Positions 28,401-37,927 are shown, numbered from the stretch's first letter. The stretch is 64,000 nt of DNA from Aphrophora alni (GCA_963513935.1 OY740766.1:2882001-2946000); one strand, 5' to 3'. The notes: generated by a model not told the origin, from the letters alone. Translations and numbers: made by a program.

Positions 28401-31400
28401 CTTGGACAAAATTAAATTATAACAATTTGGAATGAGTTTATGTTAGAACAATTACTATTTCTTATTAGTTAGTTTAAAAAATATAATTAAATCATAACAA
28501 TATGTTTGGTTTCCGTTTTAAGAAATATAATAAAATTATAAACTGGTATTTGTGGCAGTAACCAACTAAATGGGAAATTAGGTGTTTAAGTGTCTAATAG
28601 AATATTATATTTCAGATGGAAGATCCTATTTATGGCGATAGAAATCCGAGTTTCATACACTTTGCATCACCAGCTGTACTTATATTGTAAGCATCTATTA
28701 AACTTATACTATTTTCAGGCTATTTATATTATTTACATTTCTGAACGTTGTTCAAAGTTAATTTTTTTCCAATTATTACTTGCAAATTTGCACTCGGGTT
28801 TCAGTCATTAATTGGGTGATTTCACAAAATTTTAACTAAATTAGTAGTGACAATTTTGAGAAATTACATTTTTTATTACAGTCCCATGGCTTATTTATTT
28901 ACTTTTAACTGATAATAACATACGAACTGCTAATTTTGGGGAGATTTGACCAATTTTGTTTGGGTCCTTAAAGGAGACACTTGAGCAAAATTGATAGAAA
29001 TAGTTATAGTCAATTTTGAGAAAACTGTAATGTTATTTTTTCCTTATAATTCTAAAAGTTTGAGACATTGAAAAAATGAAAACAAATAAGTATCGAGATA
29101 TATTTCACTAAAATTGGTTGACAGGTTATAGAGCACTGCACAGATGACAAATGATAGACAGACAGACTTACAGACATCATTGCTTAAACTATTTTTTTAG
29201 GAGGCCTCAAAACGTATTTGTAAAAAAAGTCAACTAATTTTTGACACATCACATAAAATATCGAGCTTGACTTTTAAGATGACATTAAATTAAAATTGAA
29301 CACAATTTCCCACACTCATTGAAGATGACGACAAGATGAAACAAGTTTGAATTAATGAACATATTGTTTGTTATAAATTGTGTTTAAGTTTTATTTTATT
29401 TTTCCATATGTAACCAAATAAAATCATGGCTGCCGCTTTATAATAACAGCTGTCTTAGATGACATTCTTATCTATGTTCTACAATTCTCTTCACGTCCCG
29501 CCTAACAATATAAATGTGATGTAATTTTCAGATTTGAGTTCTACTTGCCGGTAATGTTTACAGTGGGGGTGATCTTACAAGAGAAGATGGCAGGAATCCT
29601 AGAACGAAGCATGGTGGCAGGTTAGTTTTTGTTAAAATAAAAATTTAATTTTGATATAATCAAATGTAAAATGTTTGCGAGCCAAAATGTATTACTAATC
29701 TGAGATTCCTAACTCACACTAAAACTGCAATGTTTCAAATCTTTTAGTCAACCCATTCTTGATTTAAAGTTTAGTCATTCCTATACAATTAGACCACTGT
29801 TGAAGAGATAACACTTGGTGAAAATACTACAGACTGATGGACGGACATATTCTTGGAGAAATGGTGACCAATAAATTTTATTTGAACCGTCAGAGGTTAA
29901 ACTTGAGAAAAATTTGATCTAAATTGTTTTAGCCAATTTAGAGAAAATCATATTTTATATTTCACCCCTGTAAACCTGAAAATTAGAGTTATCACAAAAA
30001 TTATCAAGATATGGACAAAATATGCCGAAGTACCCAATTTGATTAAAATAATCTCGTGTTTGGGTGTTAAAACTGAATGGATGTCATTCCCAAAACCACC
30101 TTTTTTTTGGCTCATAGAACAATAAAATTGACCTACTAAACATTTGACAACGATTTTCAGCACATCATCCAACTTTCTACTTCATTATGTGAGAAAGTAT
30201 GATTAGAATGACTAATTAAATAAAATACAGCACTATCACATCTAAGTAGTGACCTTCATCACGCGAGAAAGTATGAACATAGTTTGTTTAAAAATTAATC
30301 CTGAGACCAGACTTTTAAATTTAATAAGCATATTTTTGGTTCCTATTTAAATACAATATTTAATTACCTTAGGTCCGTCTTGTGACTTCGTTGTTGGTTG
30401 TTTCTTACATGTTTCGAGGCCGTAACCCCATCATCAGAAAATTACTTTGTTCACTTTGAAGAACTCGTCATTGATTATATTAAAAAACACATTTAACACA
30501 AGAACATACACTGACACAACAAATAAAACAATAACGAAACATGTAAGAAGCAACCAATAACGAAGTCACAAGACCTTATATATTAAATTACCTTATATAT
30601 TTACTAAGGTAATTATATATATATATATATATTTTAATTTATTTTAAGTCCAGATTTTGTCACGATTAATATCTTTTTAAATTCATTTATAGTGTAAGTG
30701 GATTTATCATTTCACTTCATGAAGATAACTAGTTTAGTGCTAAATTATATGAAAGTTCATGTCACTGTTGATGAAAATAAATCTCAGGTTGTGAAATTTC
30801 TGAAAAGATGAAAAGGAAGTATAATATTGACGATAATGATGAAGTTTGGGAACTATCATTGATAGAGTTTTAGAAAGGTTAATTTTTCTCTCTACGTTTT
30901 AAATTTTCGATAGAGTGTCATACAGTAGGTCGGAATGAAAATTTCTAGTAAAATATGACTAAGGGTTGACTCTACAAATTCAACTTCTTTAAACATCCTT
31001 TAAACAGTCCTCTCGCTACATTACTGATGGCTCAGTTGTGCATGTTACCGATAGACCAAGAAATTTGTTTCATACAGACAAGTGGAGAAAATGGAAGAGA
31101 TAAGAAAACTTTTTTAATTTTTGAGTGAAGTTACGTGTTTCTAATAATGAACTTAAGAGCTGACGGAGATGAGGCTTTTACTTAGTTTTAACAGACTGTA
31201 CTATAAAGAATTCCTCTCGGATTTTATCATGTTGTAGAGGTTCACAACATTATAAGATATTACCGACATGTACTTTAGTTCTATTTATAAACCAAAACAC
31301 AAAGATAGGGTTGTTGATAATCTATAGAGATTATAGATTAACATGAACATTTTTGGGGAGGTTATGGAAGATGATTAAGATTCTGGAAACAGGGATGTAA

Positions 31401-34400
31401 ATATGACTCCTACATTTCCAGTGGTGGTAAAATATCACTCAACTGTCATTTTCACAAGAATTTAATCATTAATTGTGTAAATATATTAGGTAAATAATTA
31501 ATGTGTTTTAATATATATTGCAAATAAATTGTTTTTAATACATTGTAAATAGAAATTTTGAAATTTATTTATTTATTGTTTTTTTTTTTTTAATAATACA
31601 TAAATGCATAACTGTATTCAGGATGAAAATACTAAACATTTGTAGAATATGCGGCAAAACAAAGAAGAAATTATTTTTTCGTGCAGTTTTACCAGTTTAA
31701 AAACAAATTTTTTTGTTGAAAACGTCTAAGTCATCATCGTTTAAAAAGAAGGAAAGAGCATAAAATTGGGACATCTAAACCTATAATAAACTGAGTACTC
31801 CAACAGCATCAGGGTCGGTCAGAGAACAAGTGCTGGTCATTAGATACTCGATAGGAAAGATGAACAAGAGGAATCGAATCCAAGACCATACGGAAAAAGG
31901 TGTAGATACAACAGAGTACCTTGGCATTGATAAACCTGTTACTCACTATAAATGAGCACTGGGGGGTGGGTGATATTTAAAAAAATTCAACCTTCAATTA
32001 ATGCTTATAGTATAGCTTGCATACACCTTCAGATATTTACACATTTTTGTTATATGGTAAATAAATTTGGGTAAATTTTGAAATACCTTTCTTACAGATT
32101 GTATATTGAGCATAGATATTTTTGCCCCTAATAAAATATCACATTTATCAATAAACAAAAAAAGTTGATATGTGCAGATCAATTCCTAAAAGAACATTTT
32201 CCTAAAATATAAAAAATAAATTGTTATATTGTTAGTTATAAGGATATTACATGATATTAAATGTTTTATTTTTTTCAAATTTAGGTCTGACTGTCCTAGA
32301 AGTGGTGACAGCGCATGCTCTAGTTCAGTTTGCTGTCCTTATCGTCCAGACAGCGGCCATGTTGGTAGTCATGTACAAAGTGTTTGACAGTCCTTTCATC
32401 GGTGACTTCTATGTAACAACAGGGTTACTTCTGCTTGTTGGTGTCAATGGAATGTGTTATGGTAAGTTGTAATTCAGTTTGCTGTCCTTATCGTCCAGAC
32501 AGCGGCCATGTTGGTAGTCATGTACAAAGTGTTTGACAGTCCTTTCATCGGTGACTTCTATGTAACAACAAGGTTACTTCTGCTTGTTGGTGTAAATGGA
32601 ATGTGTTACGGTAAGTTGTAATTCAGTTTGCTGTCCTTCTTGTTCCGACAGCGGTCATGTTGGTAATGTTGGTAGTCATGTACAAAGTGTTTGATAGTCC
32701 TTTCATCGGTGACTTCTATGTAACAACAAGGTTACTTCTGCTTGTTGGTGTAAATGGAATGTGTTACGGTAAGTTGTAATTCAGTTTGCTGTCCTTCTTG
32801 TTCCGACAGCGGTCATGTTGGTAATGTTGGTAGTCATGTACAAAGTGTTTGATAGTCCTTTCATCGGTGACTTCTATGTAACAACAAGGTTACTTCTGCT
32901 TGTTGGTGTAAATGGAATGTGTTACGGTAAGTTGTAATTCAGTTTGCTGTCCTTCTTGTTCCGACAGCGGTCATGTTGGTAATGTTGGTAGTCATGTACA
33001 AAGTGTTTGATAGTCCTTTCATCGGTGACTTCTATGTAACAACAAGGTTACTTCTGCTTGTTGGTGTAAATGGAATGTGTTACGGTAAGTTGTAATTCAG
33101 TTTGCTGTCCTTCTTGTTCCGACAGCGGTCATGTTGGTAATGTTGGTAGTCTTGTACAGTACCCTCAGACTAGGAGTGTGTCTGGTGTAATGGATGTGTC
33201 CTCCCTTCTACTTGAATATACGTCATGGCAGAACAACGAGGGCAGAATTGACTTTTTTTCTTCTAGCAACTACAATTTTTTAGATGTCTCACTGGGCACG
33301 TTCAACGTATTGCCTTCTGTCGTAGTGAGAGATACTATATTGATTTAAGATATTCGAACTTAAAACTGATGTTGATTCTAATCTGACTTATTGTCAACAA
33401 CATAGAGGTTGTTGTCACTTCACTTTTTACCTTTTATTGAATTATTCTGACTGCAATTTTTACATAACCTTGAAGAAGCATTTTCCCAAGTGTTTATTTT
33501 TAATTATAATTAAACAGTCTAACATATTATTAATATTTAATCAAGTTTTACAAAGAAATAAGACGATCTCAAAGTCTTCCAGTTCCTATATTGGTTCTAA
33601 GCTTCCATTAGCACCTCTCATCATTTTTTACAAACTCCAGATCTAAACTTTTAATCAACTCCTTCTTTACGACAATTTTATCATTTATTTTACTACTAAG
33701 AAGCTATTAAAAAGTATACATGTATTAGTTTTTATATTTTAGGTTTAAATCGCGTCAAAAAAGTAAACTGATTACCTAAAATGTGGCAGTTTATTCACAC
33801 GATTTTCTTTAAACGAAATTCCTATTACTTGGAAGGCCTCCATAAACAAAGCTGTTTTATTACTTTACTAGTTGGACCCTTACAAAATATCTGAGTATTT
33901 GTTTAACCAACGGTGTTAACATAACCTCAAAATTAATAATACCTATAAAACTGTTGTTATATAAAATCATATGGTGGTTTAGTTGATGGAATAATATCAA
34001 ACTTAAGATTGGATTTATTAATATTATACAAAGTTGTAGATCTTACTTATTTCTAGAATGCCTAGACAATAGCTGTGTATTTTATGGAATTGTACACTTA
34101 TCGTATATTTTATTTAACTAAAAATTATGTACAAATACGGGCTAAAAACTGTATAAGTAATTATTAAAGGGTTGTTTAATATACAAAATTGAGAACTTTT
34201 GAATGAAAATAAGTAGATAATTAAAAAAACAAATGACAACCATTGTTTTTTTCTAGGATTTCTGGTTTCCATTGTAGCTGAAAACATGTCTATGGCGTCC
34301 TTTATGGGATTTGGTACATTCTTCCCTCTTTGTCTAACAAGTGGTAAGTACTAATAACCTATGTCTATTTTTAGAAGTAGATTAAGTAAGTTTTCTCCTT

Positions 34401-37400
34401 TTAATTATTTTTATTTTACATTTTTTCCTTCTAATGAAACCACCCATTATGCCCCCCCAAATTTTCGCATAAAAATTTTAAGTGTTATTCTAGGAGTTTA
34501 TTTCAAAATGTGACATATTTGGCCCACAAAAAACGTTCAGTTATCGTCATTTTCTACTTATTATTTTTATTTTTGAAAACATATTCTTTACACATTTTAT
34601 AATGGGGTTTATATTTTAATATAGAAGGTACAGTCATACTTTTAAAACATTTTGTTTTGGGGGACGATAAAATATAATGCAATACATGGTTTTTGATTAT
34701 TTCAAAATTCGAAATATAATGATAAATATCCATTAAAAAAAGATATTTTACAGTTTTGCAAATATTCTAAGTTTTGGCATTTATTCGCTCTCAAGAATAC
34801 TGAAATATTTGTATCTTGAAAAATACACAAAAATACCAAAATATTTTTTTCGAAAACTGTACACAAGAATACAAAAATGTTTGTTTCTTGAAAACATTAT
34901 ACAAGAATAGAAAAATGTTTCTTTAAAACAATACTCAAGAATACAAAAATATTTACATCTTAAAGCCATACTTAAGAATACAAAATATTTGTTTTTTGAC
35001 AACAATACTCAAGAATACAAACATATTTGTATCTTGAAAACTATAGTCAAAAATTTTTAAATGTTTATTTCTGGAAAACAACATTCAAGAATACAAAAAT
35101 ATTTGTTTTTTGAAAACTATTCATGAATACAAAAATATTTGTATCGTAAGCCATGGGAAATATCATTAGGCTCATACAAAGTATAAAGACTACACCACCC
35201 AAACATTAACGCAAAGTGGGGCCTACAATATCAAATGTCTAGAAATAGGCCCATACAATGTGTAATTTTTAGTGCAAAATTGAAATGTAAACTATAACAT
35301 AAAATCTTTTATTAATCAAAACTAAATAACTCATGTGGCCATTTAAACAAATTAAAATACAGAAATCTTAAAATCTAAAACTAAGAGAAGAGAGGGGAAA
35401 ATTGGTTAGAGATGAGGCTTATTCATTCAGGCTTAGATAACTAAATTAAAAACATTAAAATAATAAAATGTAGTTTAAATTTAGTAAAATCAAAAGTAAC
35501 ATTAAAAAAGGGTTTGACAAATTTAAACTCGTTAATATAAAAAAATTAAAAATACAAATTTTAGAAGAATAGGTATCTAAAAATAAATTGTGGAAATTGA
35601 AGAAAATACAAAAAGTAAAAGAACACAAAGTGCAAACTGAAAGAGCGCAATTTTTATAAAAAGGAACTGAGTGTTAGAAAAGGTAATTTTTATTATGTAG
35701 TTTTATGTAGTGTCCCCTCCACAAAAGAAAAACAAACTGAAGAACAATAATTTTTAAGTAAGTAGACCAGAAGATAAGAGAAATAATTGTAAGGTACAGT
35801 TACAAAATAATACATAAACAAATTTTTCCGAAAATGCAAATATGTTAGAAACGTGTTTTAAAGGAGTAATTATTATTAATTTTCAAAAATAGTTAGCTTA
35901 GTTTGGATCTATCTAATACCTAATAGAGGCAGCATTTTATGAGGGTTTTATAACTGCTTATTTAAAAGTAAGAAAATTTAAAATCAAACTAAAAAATATG
36001 TTTAAAAATAAAATTTTAAACTAAAACTTATTATTATTTTGTTACTATAATATGATTATAATTTGGATATCTGTGTGTTTGCTTGTTTGCTGAATGCTGT
36101 GATTAGTTAAGTAATAAAAATGTAAAGGTAGACATGCAACACAAGTAAAGATTGAATACTCAATTCAAAATTATCTCTTTATTTATTATCCCTTATTCAA
36201 TTACAAATACCCAAAACACAGCCAAGGAGAAACGATTTTAAAGATTTTATATTTATAACAGACACTTTAAGCCCTATTAAATCTATTAAGTGTCTGTAAG
36301 GGCTTAAAAACAATACTCGTGAATACAAAAACGTTTTTTTCTTGAAAACATTACGTAATGTTTTAAATTCAGTTCACATTATTATTTTTAGAATTGAAAA
36401 TCAATCTTAAAACAAGAACGAATGAAAACAAATTTGCTAAAACATAAAAATTTGATAAGAATTTGTGAAACATTTTCGATTTTTGTTTACATTATCGTTT
36501 TGAAGTGTTACACACCCCACTTTGTGTTGATCTATGTCTTAGACTTAACCTCGCCTATTTTAAAAGATTTTGTTTTGATTTCTATAATGGCTTGTTCAGG
36601 TGAAACAAAATTAGGGTTAGGGGAATTACGCAATCACAATAGTACAAATTGATAGTTATAGTTTAGTTATCATCATGATTCAGTGAGGATGGCGTTTGAT
36701 TAAGCAAACGTAATTTTTGAGAGATCTTGTGTTCGAGTTTTATTCTATCTAATATTATCTCACAAGTCAAGCTCAATATTTATTTAGAATAGTACAAAAC
36801 ATGATTTGTTATAACATTATATTACTTTTATGACAGGTATGGTCTGGTTTGGTTAGGTTAGGTTAGGTTAGGGTGATTGAGGATTGCGTTTGATGTAAAC
36901 GTAATTTTTGTGAGGTCTTGTGTTCGAGTTCTAGGCTATTCTATCTAATATTATCTCACAAGTCAAGCTCAATATTTATTTAGAATAGTACAAAACATGA
37001 TTTGTTATAACATTATATGACTTTTATGACAGGTTAGGTTAGCATAGGTTAGGTTAGGTTAGGTTAGGTTATGTTAGGTTAGGTTAGGTTAGGTTAGGTT
37101 ATGTTATGTTAGGTTATGTTAGGTTAGGTTAGGTTATGTTAGGTTAGGTTATGTTAGGTAAGGTTAGGTTAGGTTAGGTTAGGTTATGTTATGTTAGGTT
37201 AGGTTAGGTTAGGTTAGGTTAGGTTAGGTTAGGTTATGTTATGTTTGGTTATGTTATGTTAGGTTAGGTTAGGTTATGTTATGTTAGGTTAGGTTAGGTT
37301 AGGTTAGGTTAGGTTAGGTTAGGTTAGGTTAAGTTAGGTTAGGTTAGGTTAGGTTAGGTTAATTTAGGTTAGGTTAGGTTAGGTTAGGTTATGTTAGGTT

Positions 37401-37927
37401 AGGTTATGTTATGTTATGTTAGGTTAGGTTAGGTTAGGTTAGGTTAGGTTAGGTTAGGTTAGGTTAGGTTATGTTATGTTTGGTTATGTTATGTTAGGTT
37501 AGGTTAGGTTATGTTAGGTTAGGTTAGGTTAGGTTAGGTTAGGTTAGGGTGATTGAGGATTGCGTTTGATTAAGTAAACGTAATTTTTGTGAGATCTTGT
37601 GTTCGAGTTCTATTCTATCTAATATTATCTCACAAGTCAAGCTCAAATAGTACAAAACATGATTTGTTATAACATTACATGACTTTTTTAACAGGTATGG
37701 TTTGGCCGCAAGAAGGAATGCACCCAATTCTCAAGTCCATCGGATGGTTGTTGCCTCTTTCACTGTCCACGGAAGCAGTACGCTCTCTCACAGCACGGGG
37801 ATGGACGTTCTGGCACCGGAGTGTATACTTTGGTTATCTTTCTACATTGATTTGGATTTCATTTTTCATTTTAATGGTTTATATCGCAGTGAGGTGTAAG
37901 AAAGGGCTTAGAACGACGGCCAAATGA
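10344..37927 (+). CDS. ABC transporter subfamily H gene 1 (split CDS, 5' exon uncertain)
   Basis: Half-size ABC transporter, nucleotide-binding domain then membrane domain; it would act as a dimer in a membrane. Fourteen exons are joined by GT..AG introns with a continuous frame: 10344-10476, 13074-13228, 18069-18176, 20193-20286, 23477-23626, 23871-23998, 25273-25489, 26555-26732, 27595-27710, 28616-28686, 29532-29620, 32285-32461, 34257-34343 and 37695-37927. They give 644 residues plus stop, close to the family's usual 700-800 once exon 1 is added. Visible motifs: Walker [10 protein letters not shown]-loop YMPQ at an exon border, signature LSGGQQRR, Walker [10 protein letters not shown]-loop GLDP, H-loop TTHYIEEA, and the ABC2-type [23 protein letters not shown] proteins are linked to cuticular lipid transport and xenobiotic handling in insects; the substrate here is unknown. 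No internal stop or broken motif was found. Confidence 0.93.
10606..10683 (-). other. tRNA-like sequence, probably a tRNA-derived SINE head or tRNA pseudogene
   Basis: On the minus strand it shows an A box (TAGCTCAGTTGG) and a B box (GGTTCGATTCC) within a T arm CTGGG..CCCAG. The 5' and 3' ends pair imperfectly with a bulged G in the acceptor stem, and the anticodon arm pairs poorly, so a working tRNA is doubtful. It lies 130 bp downstream of an exon. Confidence 0.55.
11608..12203 (+). mobile_element. dispersed non-autonomous element, copy 1
   Basis: It matches 59073-59835 on the opposite strand over most of its length. Short inverted motifs (CTACAGTTGTT at the left, AACAACTGTAG near 12045) and an inner hairpin at about 12080-12175 (GACGCAC facing inverted copies, and CTTTTTTAA facing TTAAAAAAAG) suggest a foldback-like element. 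No transposase frame. Confidence 0.7.
13074..13228 (+). CDS. ABCH gene 1 exon after the Q-loop
   Basis: 155 bp, phase 0 in, phase 2 out. Begins [20 protein letters not shown], the usual block after the Q-loop, and ends DNL plus AG of the signature serine. Same length as 61778-61932 in gene 2. The acceptor is a long T-run, TTTTTTTACAG. Confidence 0.95.
13229..14389. other. intron, no gene seen
   Basis: AT-rich. A plus-strand open frame at 13402-13677 has no recognisable domain. The motif ATATACAGGGTG at 14061-14072 resembles the ACAGGGTG motif at 5253-5261 and is probably old transposon sequence. Confidence 0.4.
14405..14955. repeat. minisatellite, about 82-86-bp unit, seven copies
   Basis: ACGAGTTTTAGAT(A/T) recurs at 14414, 14500, 14582, 14664, 14748, 14830 and 14912. 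Units alternate between types with a long G-run (AGGGGGGGGGG) and types with GGGGAGTGAC, giving a higher-order pattern of three units (14500-14748). Confidence 0.88.
16165..16515 (+). mobile_element. dispersed repeat family A, copy 1, with internal (TTCTC)n
   Basis: Shares the order of blocks GGTCTCTTTTGAC..CTATTGTTCTCTT..ATTAGA..GGTCTCT.ATTTTATCC with 25818-26065 and 50540-50775. Here the TTCTC motif has expanded to about 130 bp at the site where the other copies have TTCTCTTTT or TTCTTTTCC. The 3' side ends in AAGGCGATGATGACC, as in copy 3. No coding capacity; SINE-like in size. Confidence 0.65.
16282..16414. repeat. (TTCTC)n microsatellite
   Basis: An almost perfect pentanucleotide repeat with about 26 units inside repeat family A copy 1. 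Confidence 0.97.
17450..17494 (-). mobile_element. LINE reverse-transcriptase fragment
   Basis: The minus strand reads [15 protein letters not shown], the conserved block of non-LTR retrotransposon reverse transcriptases that precedes the catalytic FADD motif. The frame does not stay open around it, so this is a decayed remnant inside an intron. Confidence 0.8.
17620..17885 (+). mobile_element. probable retroelement 3' end
   Basis: A plus-strand open segment ends at TAA 17790-17792 (residues near the end: [12 protein letters not shown]). It is followed by about 60 bp of AT-rich sequence and a tail AATAAATAATAATAAAAT, the simple tail typical of non-LTR elements. It is coding-like in composition, but the family is not identified. 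Confidence 0.4.
18069..18176 (+). CDS. ABCH gene 1 exon: ABC signature and Walker B
   Basis: 108 bp. Completes the signature serine to give LSGGQQRR, then [20 protein letters not shown], covering Walker B and the D-loop with the catalytic glutamate present. Ends phase 2 at a GTAATA donor. Confidence 0.96.
18177..20192. other. intron with a hairpin, no gene seen
   Basis: AT-rich intron. 18943-18963 and 19005-19026 form inverted arms around CCATGGTTT..GCTTGTTACA with a 41-base loop, MITE-like or a chance hairpin. No open frame of interest. Ends TTTATGTTTCAG. Confidence 0.5.
20193..20286 (+). CDS. ABCH gene 1 exon: H-loop
   Basis: 94 bp. Reads [20 protein letters not shown] followed by [11 protein letters not shown]; the histidine after TT is the switch (H-loop) residue. 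Ends in phase 0 at GTAAGC. Confidence 0.95.
20287..22900. other. intron, no gene seen
   Basis: AT-rich. A locally more GC-balanced block at 22040-22400 may be transposon debris, but no conserved domain is seen on either strand. Other open frames are short and overlap one another on both strands (21107-21370). Confidence 0.4.
22908..22985. repeat. interstitial telomere-like (CCTAA)n
   Basis: About fourteen CCTAA units, complement of the insect TTAGG telomere repeat, ending in variant CATAA units. Intronic, about 490 bp before the next exon. Confidence 0.95.
23477..23626 (+). CDS. ABCH gene 1 exon: end of nucleotide-binding domain
   Basis: 150 bp, phase 0 to 0. Reads [20 protein letters not shown] and then [14 protein letters not shown], the family block that closes the ATPase domain. 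The acceptor ATGTTTCAG and donor GTAAGT are clear. Confidence 0.95.
23871..23998 (+). CDS. ABCH gene 1 exon: linker into the membrane domain
   Basis: 128 bp. Reads [20 protein letters not shown] then [18 protein letters not shown], the amphipathic elbow helix preceding TM1. Ends phase 2 at GTAAGT. Confidence 0.94.
24032..24315. repeat. (CCTAA)n tract bracketed by an intronic direct duplication
   Basis: 24172-24265 is CCTAA/CATAA repeat. The segment around TTTCGAGTTTTTGTTCAAAT occurs on both sides (24037-24084 and 24266-24315), about 48 bp long with few differences. Confidence 0.9.
25273..25489 (+). CDS. ABCH gene 1 exon: TM1 and extracellular segment
   Basis: 217 bp. TM1 is about [20 protein letters not shown], followed by [15 protein letters not shown], typical of ABC2-type exporters, and a cysteine-bearing outer loop. 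Ends phase 0 at GTAATT. Confidence 0.95.
25818..26065 (+). mobile_element. dispersed repeat family A, copy 2
   Basis: Aligns with 50540-50775 and with 16165-16515 minus its pentanucleotide expansion; ends in an A-rich tail (GTTAAAAAAAACAAAAGC). Consistent with a SINE-like element in an intron. Confidence 0.6.
26555..26732 (+). CDS. ABCH gene 1 exon: extracellular loop
   Basis: 178 bp. Reads [20 protein letters not shown] and then [20 protein letters not shown], matching the large outer loop after TM1 (contains NLT and NYT N-glycosylation sequons). Ends phase 1 at GTAAGT. Confidence 0.93.
27595..27710 (+). CDS. ABCH gene 1 exon: outer loop, C-terminal part
   Basis: 116 bp. Reads [20 protein letters not shown] and then [19 protein letters not shown]; the cysteine and the final P-I are family features. 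Ends phase 0 at GTGATT. Confidence 0.92.
28616..28686 (+). CDS. ABCH gene 1 exon before TM2
   Basis: 71 bp. Reads [20 protein letters not shown] then VLIL. The acceptor TATTTCAG and donor GTAAGC keep the frame (phase 2 out). This matches the family block leading into TM2. Confidence 0.9.
29532..29620 (+). CDS. ABCH gene 1 exon: TM2 and inner loop
   Basis: 89 bp. Reads [20 protein letters not shown] and then [10 protein letters not shown]; the E(K)MAGxLERSxVAG block is diagnostic of ABCH/ABCG-23-like proteins. Ends phase 1 at GTTAGT. Confidence 0.94.
29621..32284. other. intron between TM2 and TM3 exons
   Basis: Contains the MITE at 30371-30576 and sequence at 29935-30130 related to old dispersed elements also seen at 28880-29230 and 55120-55350 (shared feature: GAGCACTGCACAGATGAC at 29131, with variants). 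No additional gene seen. Confidence 0.45.
30371..30576. mobile_element. small MITE-like inverted-repeat element
   Basis: Arms at 30371-30416 and 30536-30576 are inverted copies sharing CTTGTGACTTCGTT and CTTACATGTTTCG, with about 120 bp between. Intronic and non-coding. Confidence 0.75.
32285..32461 (+). CDS. ABCH gene 1 exon: TM3/TM4
   Basis: 177 bp. Reads [20 protein letters not shown] and on through [17 protein letters not shown], covering two hydrophobic helices. Ends phase 1 at GTAAGT. Its 3' part is tandemly repeated immediately downstream. Confidence 0.95.
32462..33165 (+). repeat. partial tandem copies of the preceding exon and its donor
   Basis: The block starting TTCAGTTTGCTGTCC occurs inside the exon at 32324 and again at 32473, 32622, 32780, 32938 and 33096 (periods 149, 149, 158, 158, 158). 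Each full unit carries the last ~138 bp of the exon plus GTAAGTTGTAA of the intron. Later units have a 9-bp insertion (GGTAATGTT) and a changed stretch TTCTTGTTCCGACAG. Candidate cassettes 32503-32610 (108 bp), 32652-32768, 32810-32926 and 32968-33084 (117 bp each) lie between an AG and a GTAAGT, are open in the right frame, and are multiples of three. The sixth copy is truncated and lacks the donor. Confidence 0.9.
33166..34256. other. intron, no gene seen
   Basis: AT-rich intronic sequence after the exon copies. The first 180 bp are less AT-rich and unrelated to the exon. Ends GTTTTTTTCTAG. Confidence 0.5.
34257..34343 (+). CDS. ABCH gene 1 exon: TM5 region
   Basis: 87 bp. Reads [20 protein letters not shown] and then [10 protein letters not shown], the conserved stretch before the last extracellular loop. 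Phase 1 in and out, donor GTAAGT. Confidence 0.94.
34785..35148. repeat. degenerate minisatellite, about 40-bp unit
   Basis: Repeats of AAGAATACAAAAATATTTGT..CTTGAAAAC, about nine copies. A lone related copy at 36305-36352 suggests the array once continued and was split by 1.15 kb of other sequence. Confidence 0.75.
35150..36300. mobile_element. inserted dispersed repeat family B, copy 1
   Basis: 35155-35450 resembles 62800-63120 (shared order: AAATATCATTAGGCTCAT, AACTAAATAACTCATGTG, GAGAAGAG). The right end near 36260-36308 contains TTAAGCCCTATT facing AAGGGCTTAA, a hairpin. It lies between the two parts of the 40-bp array. No open frame. Confidence 0.5.
36683..37694. repeat. triplicated end of the last intron with (TTAGG)n arrays between
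   Basis: A segment of about 155 bp (from GTTTGATTAAGCAAACGTAA through CACAAGTCAAGCTCAATAT to ATGACAGG) occurs at 36683-36840, 36876-37033 and 37546-37694. The third copy supplies the real acceptor TTTTTTAACAG for the last exon. The first copy carries acceptor-like ATGACAG followed by GTATGGTCTGG, matching the last exon's first bases GTATGGTTTGG, before dissolving into TTAGG. (TTAGG/TTATG)n fills 36853-36873 and 37029-37548. Confidence 0.88.
37029..37548. repeat. interstitial telomere-like (TTAGG)n array
   Basis: About 520 bp of TTAGG units, with scattered TTATG and a few TTTGG or TTAAG variants, 147 bp before the last exon of ABCH gene 1. Blocks such as TTATGTTATGTTTGGTTATG recur about every 250 bp, showing internal duplication. 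Confidence 0.97.
37695..37927 (+). CDS. ABCH gene 1 last exon: final loop, TM6, C-terminus
   Basis: 233 bp with TGA at 37925-37927. Reads [20 protein letters not shown] then [18 protein letters not shown], the hallmark final block of ABC2 transporters, then TM6 (about [19 protein letters not shown]) and a basic tail ending RTTAK. The shortest acceptor giving correct phase is TTTTTAACAG. Confidence 0.96.

Noticed and set aside
30789..30873. Short coding-like segment after TCTCAG
   Set aside because: About 28 codons with no ABCH similarity, no donor site, and a stop; splicing from the TM2 exon to the TM3 exon is complete without it.
33070..33348. 92-codon frame across the last partial exon copy
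   Set aside because: It reads the exon copies in a different frame from the protein and continues into unrelated intron.
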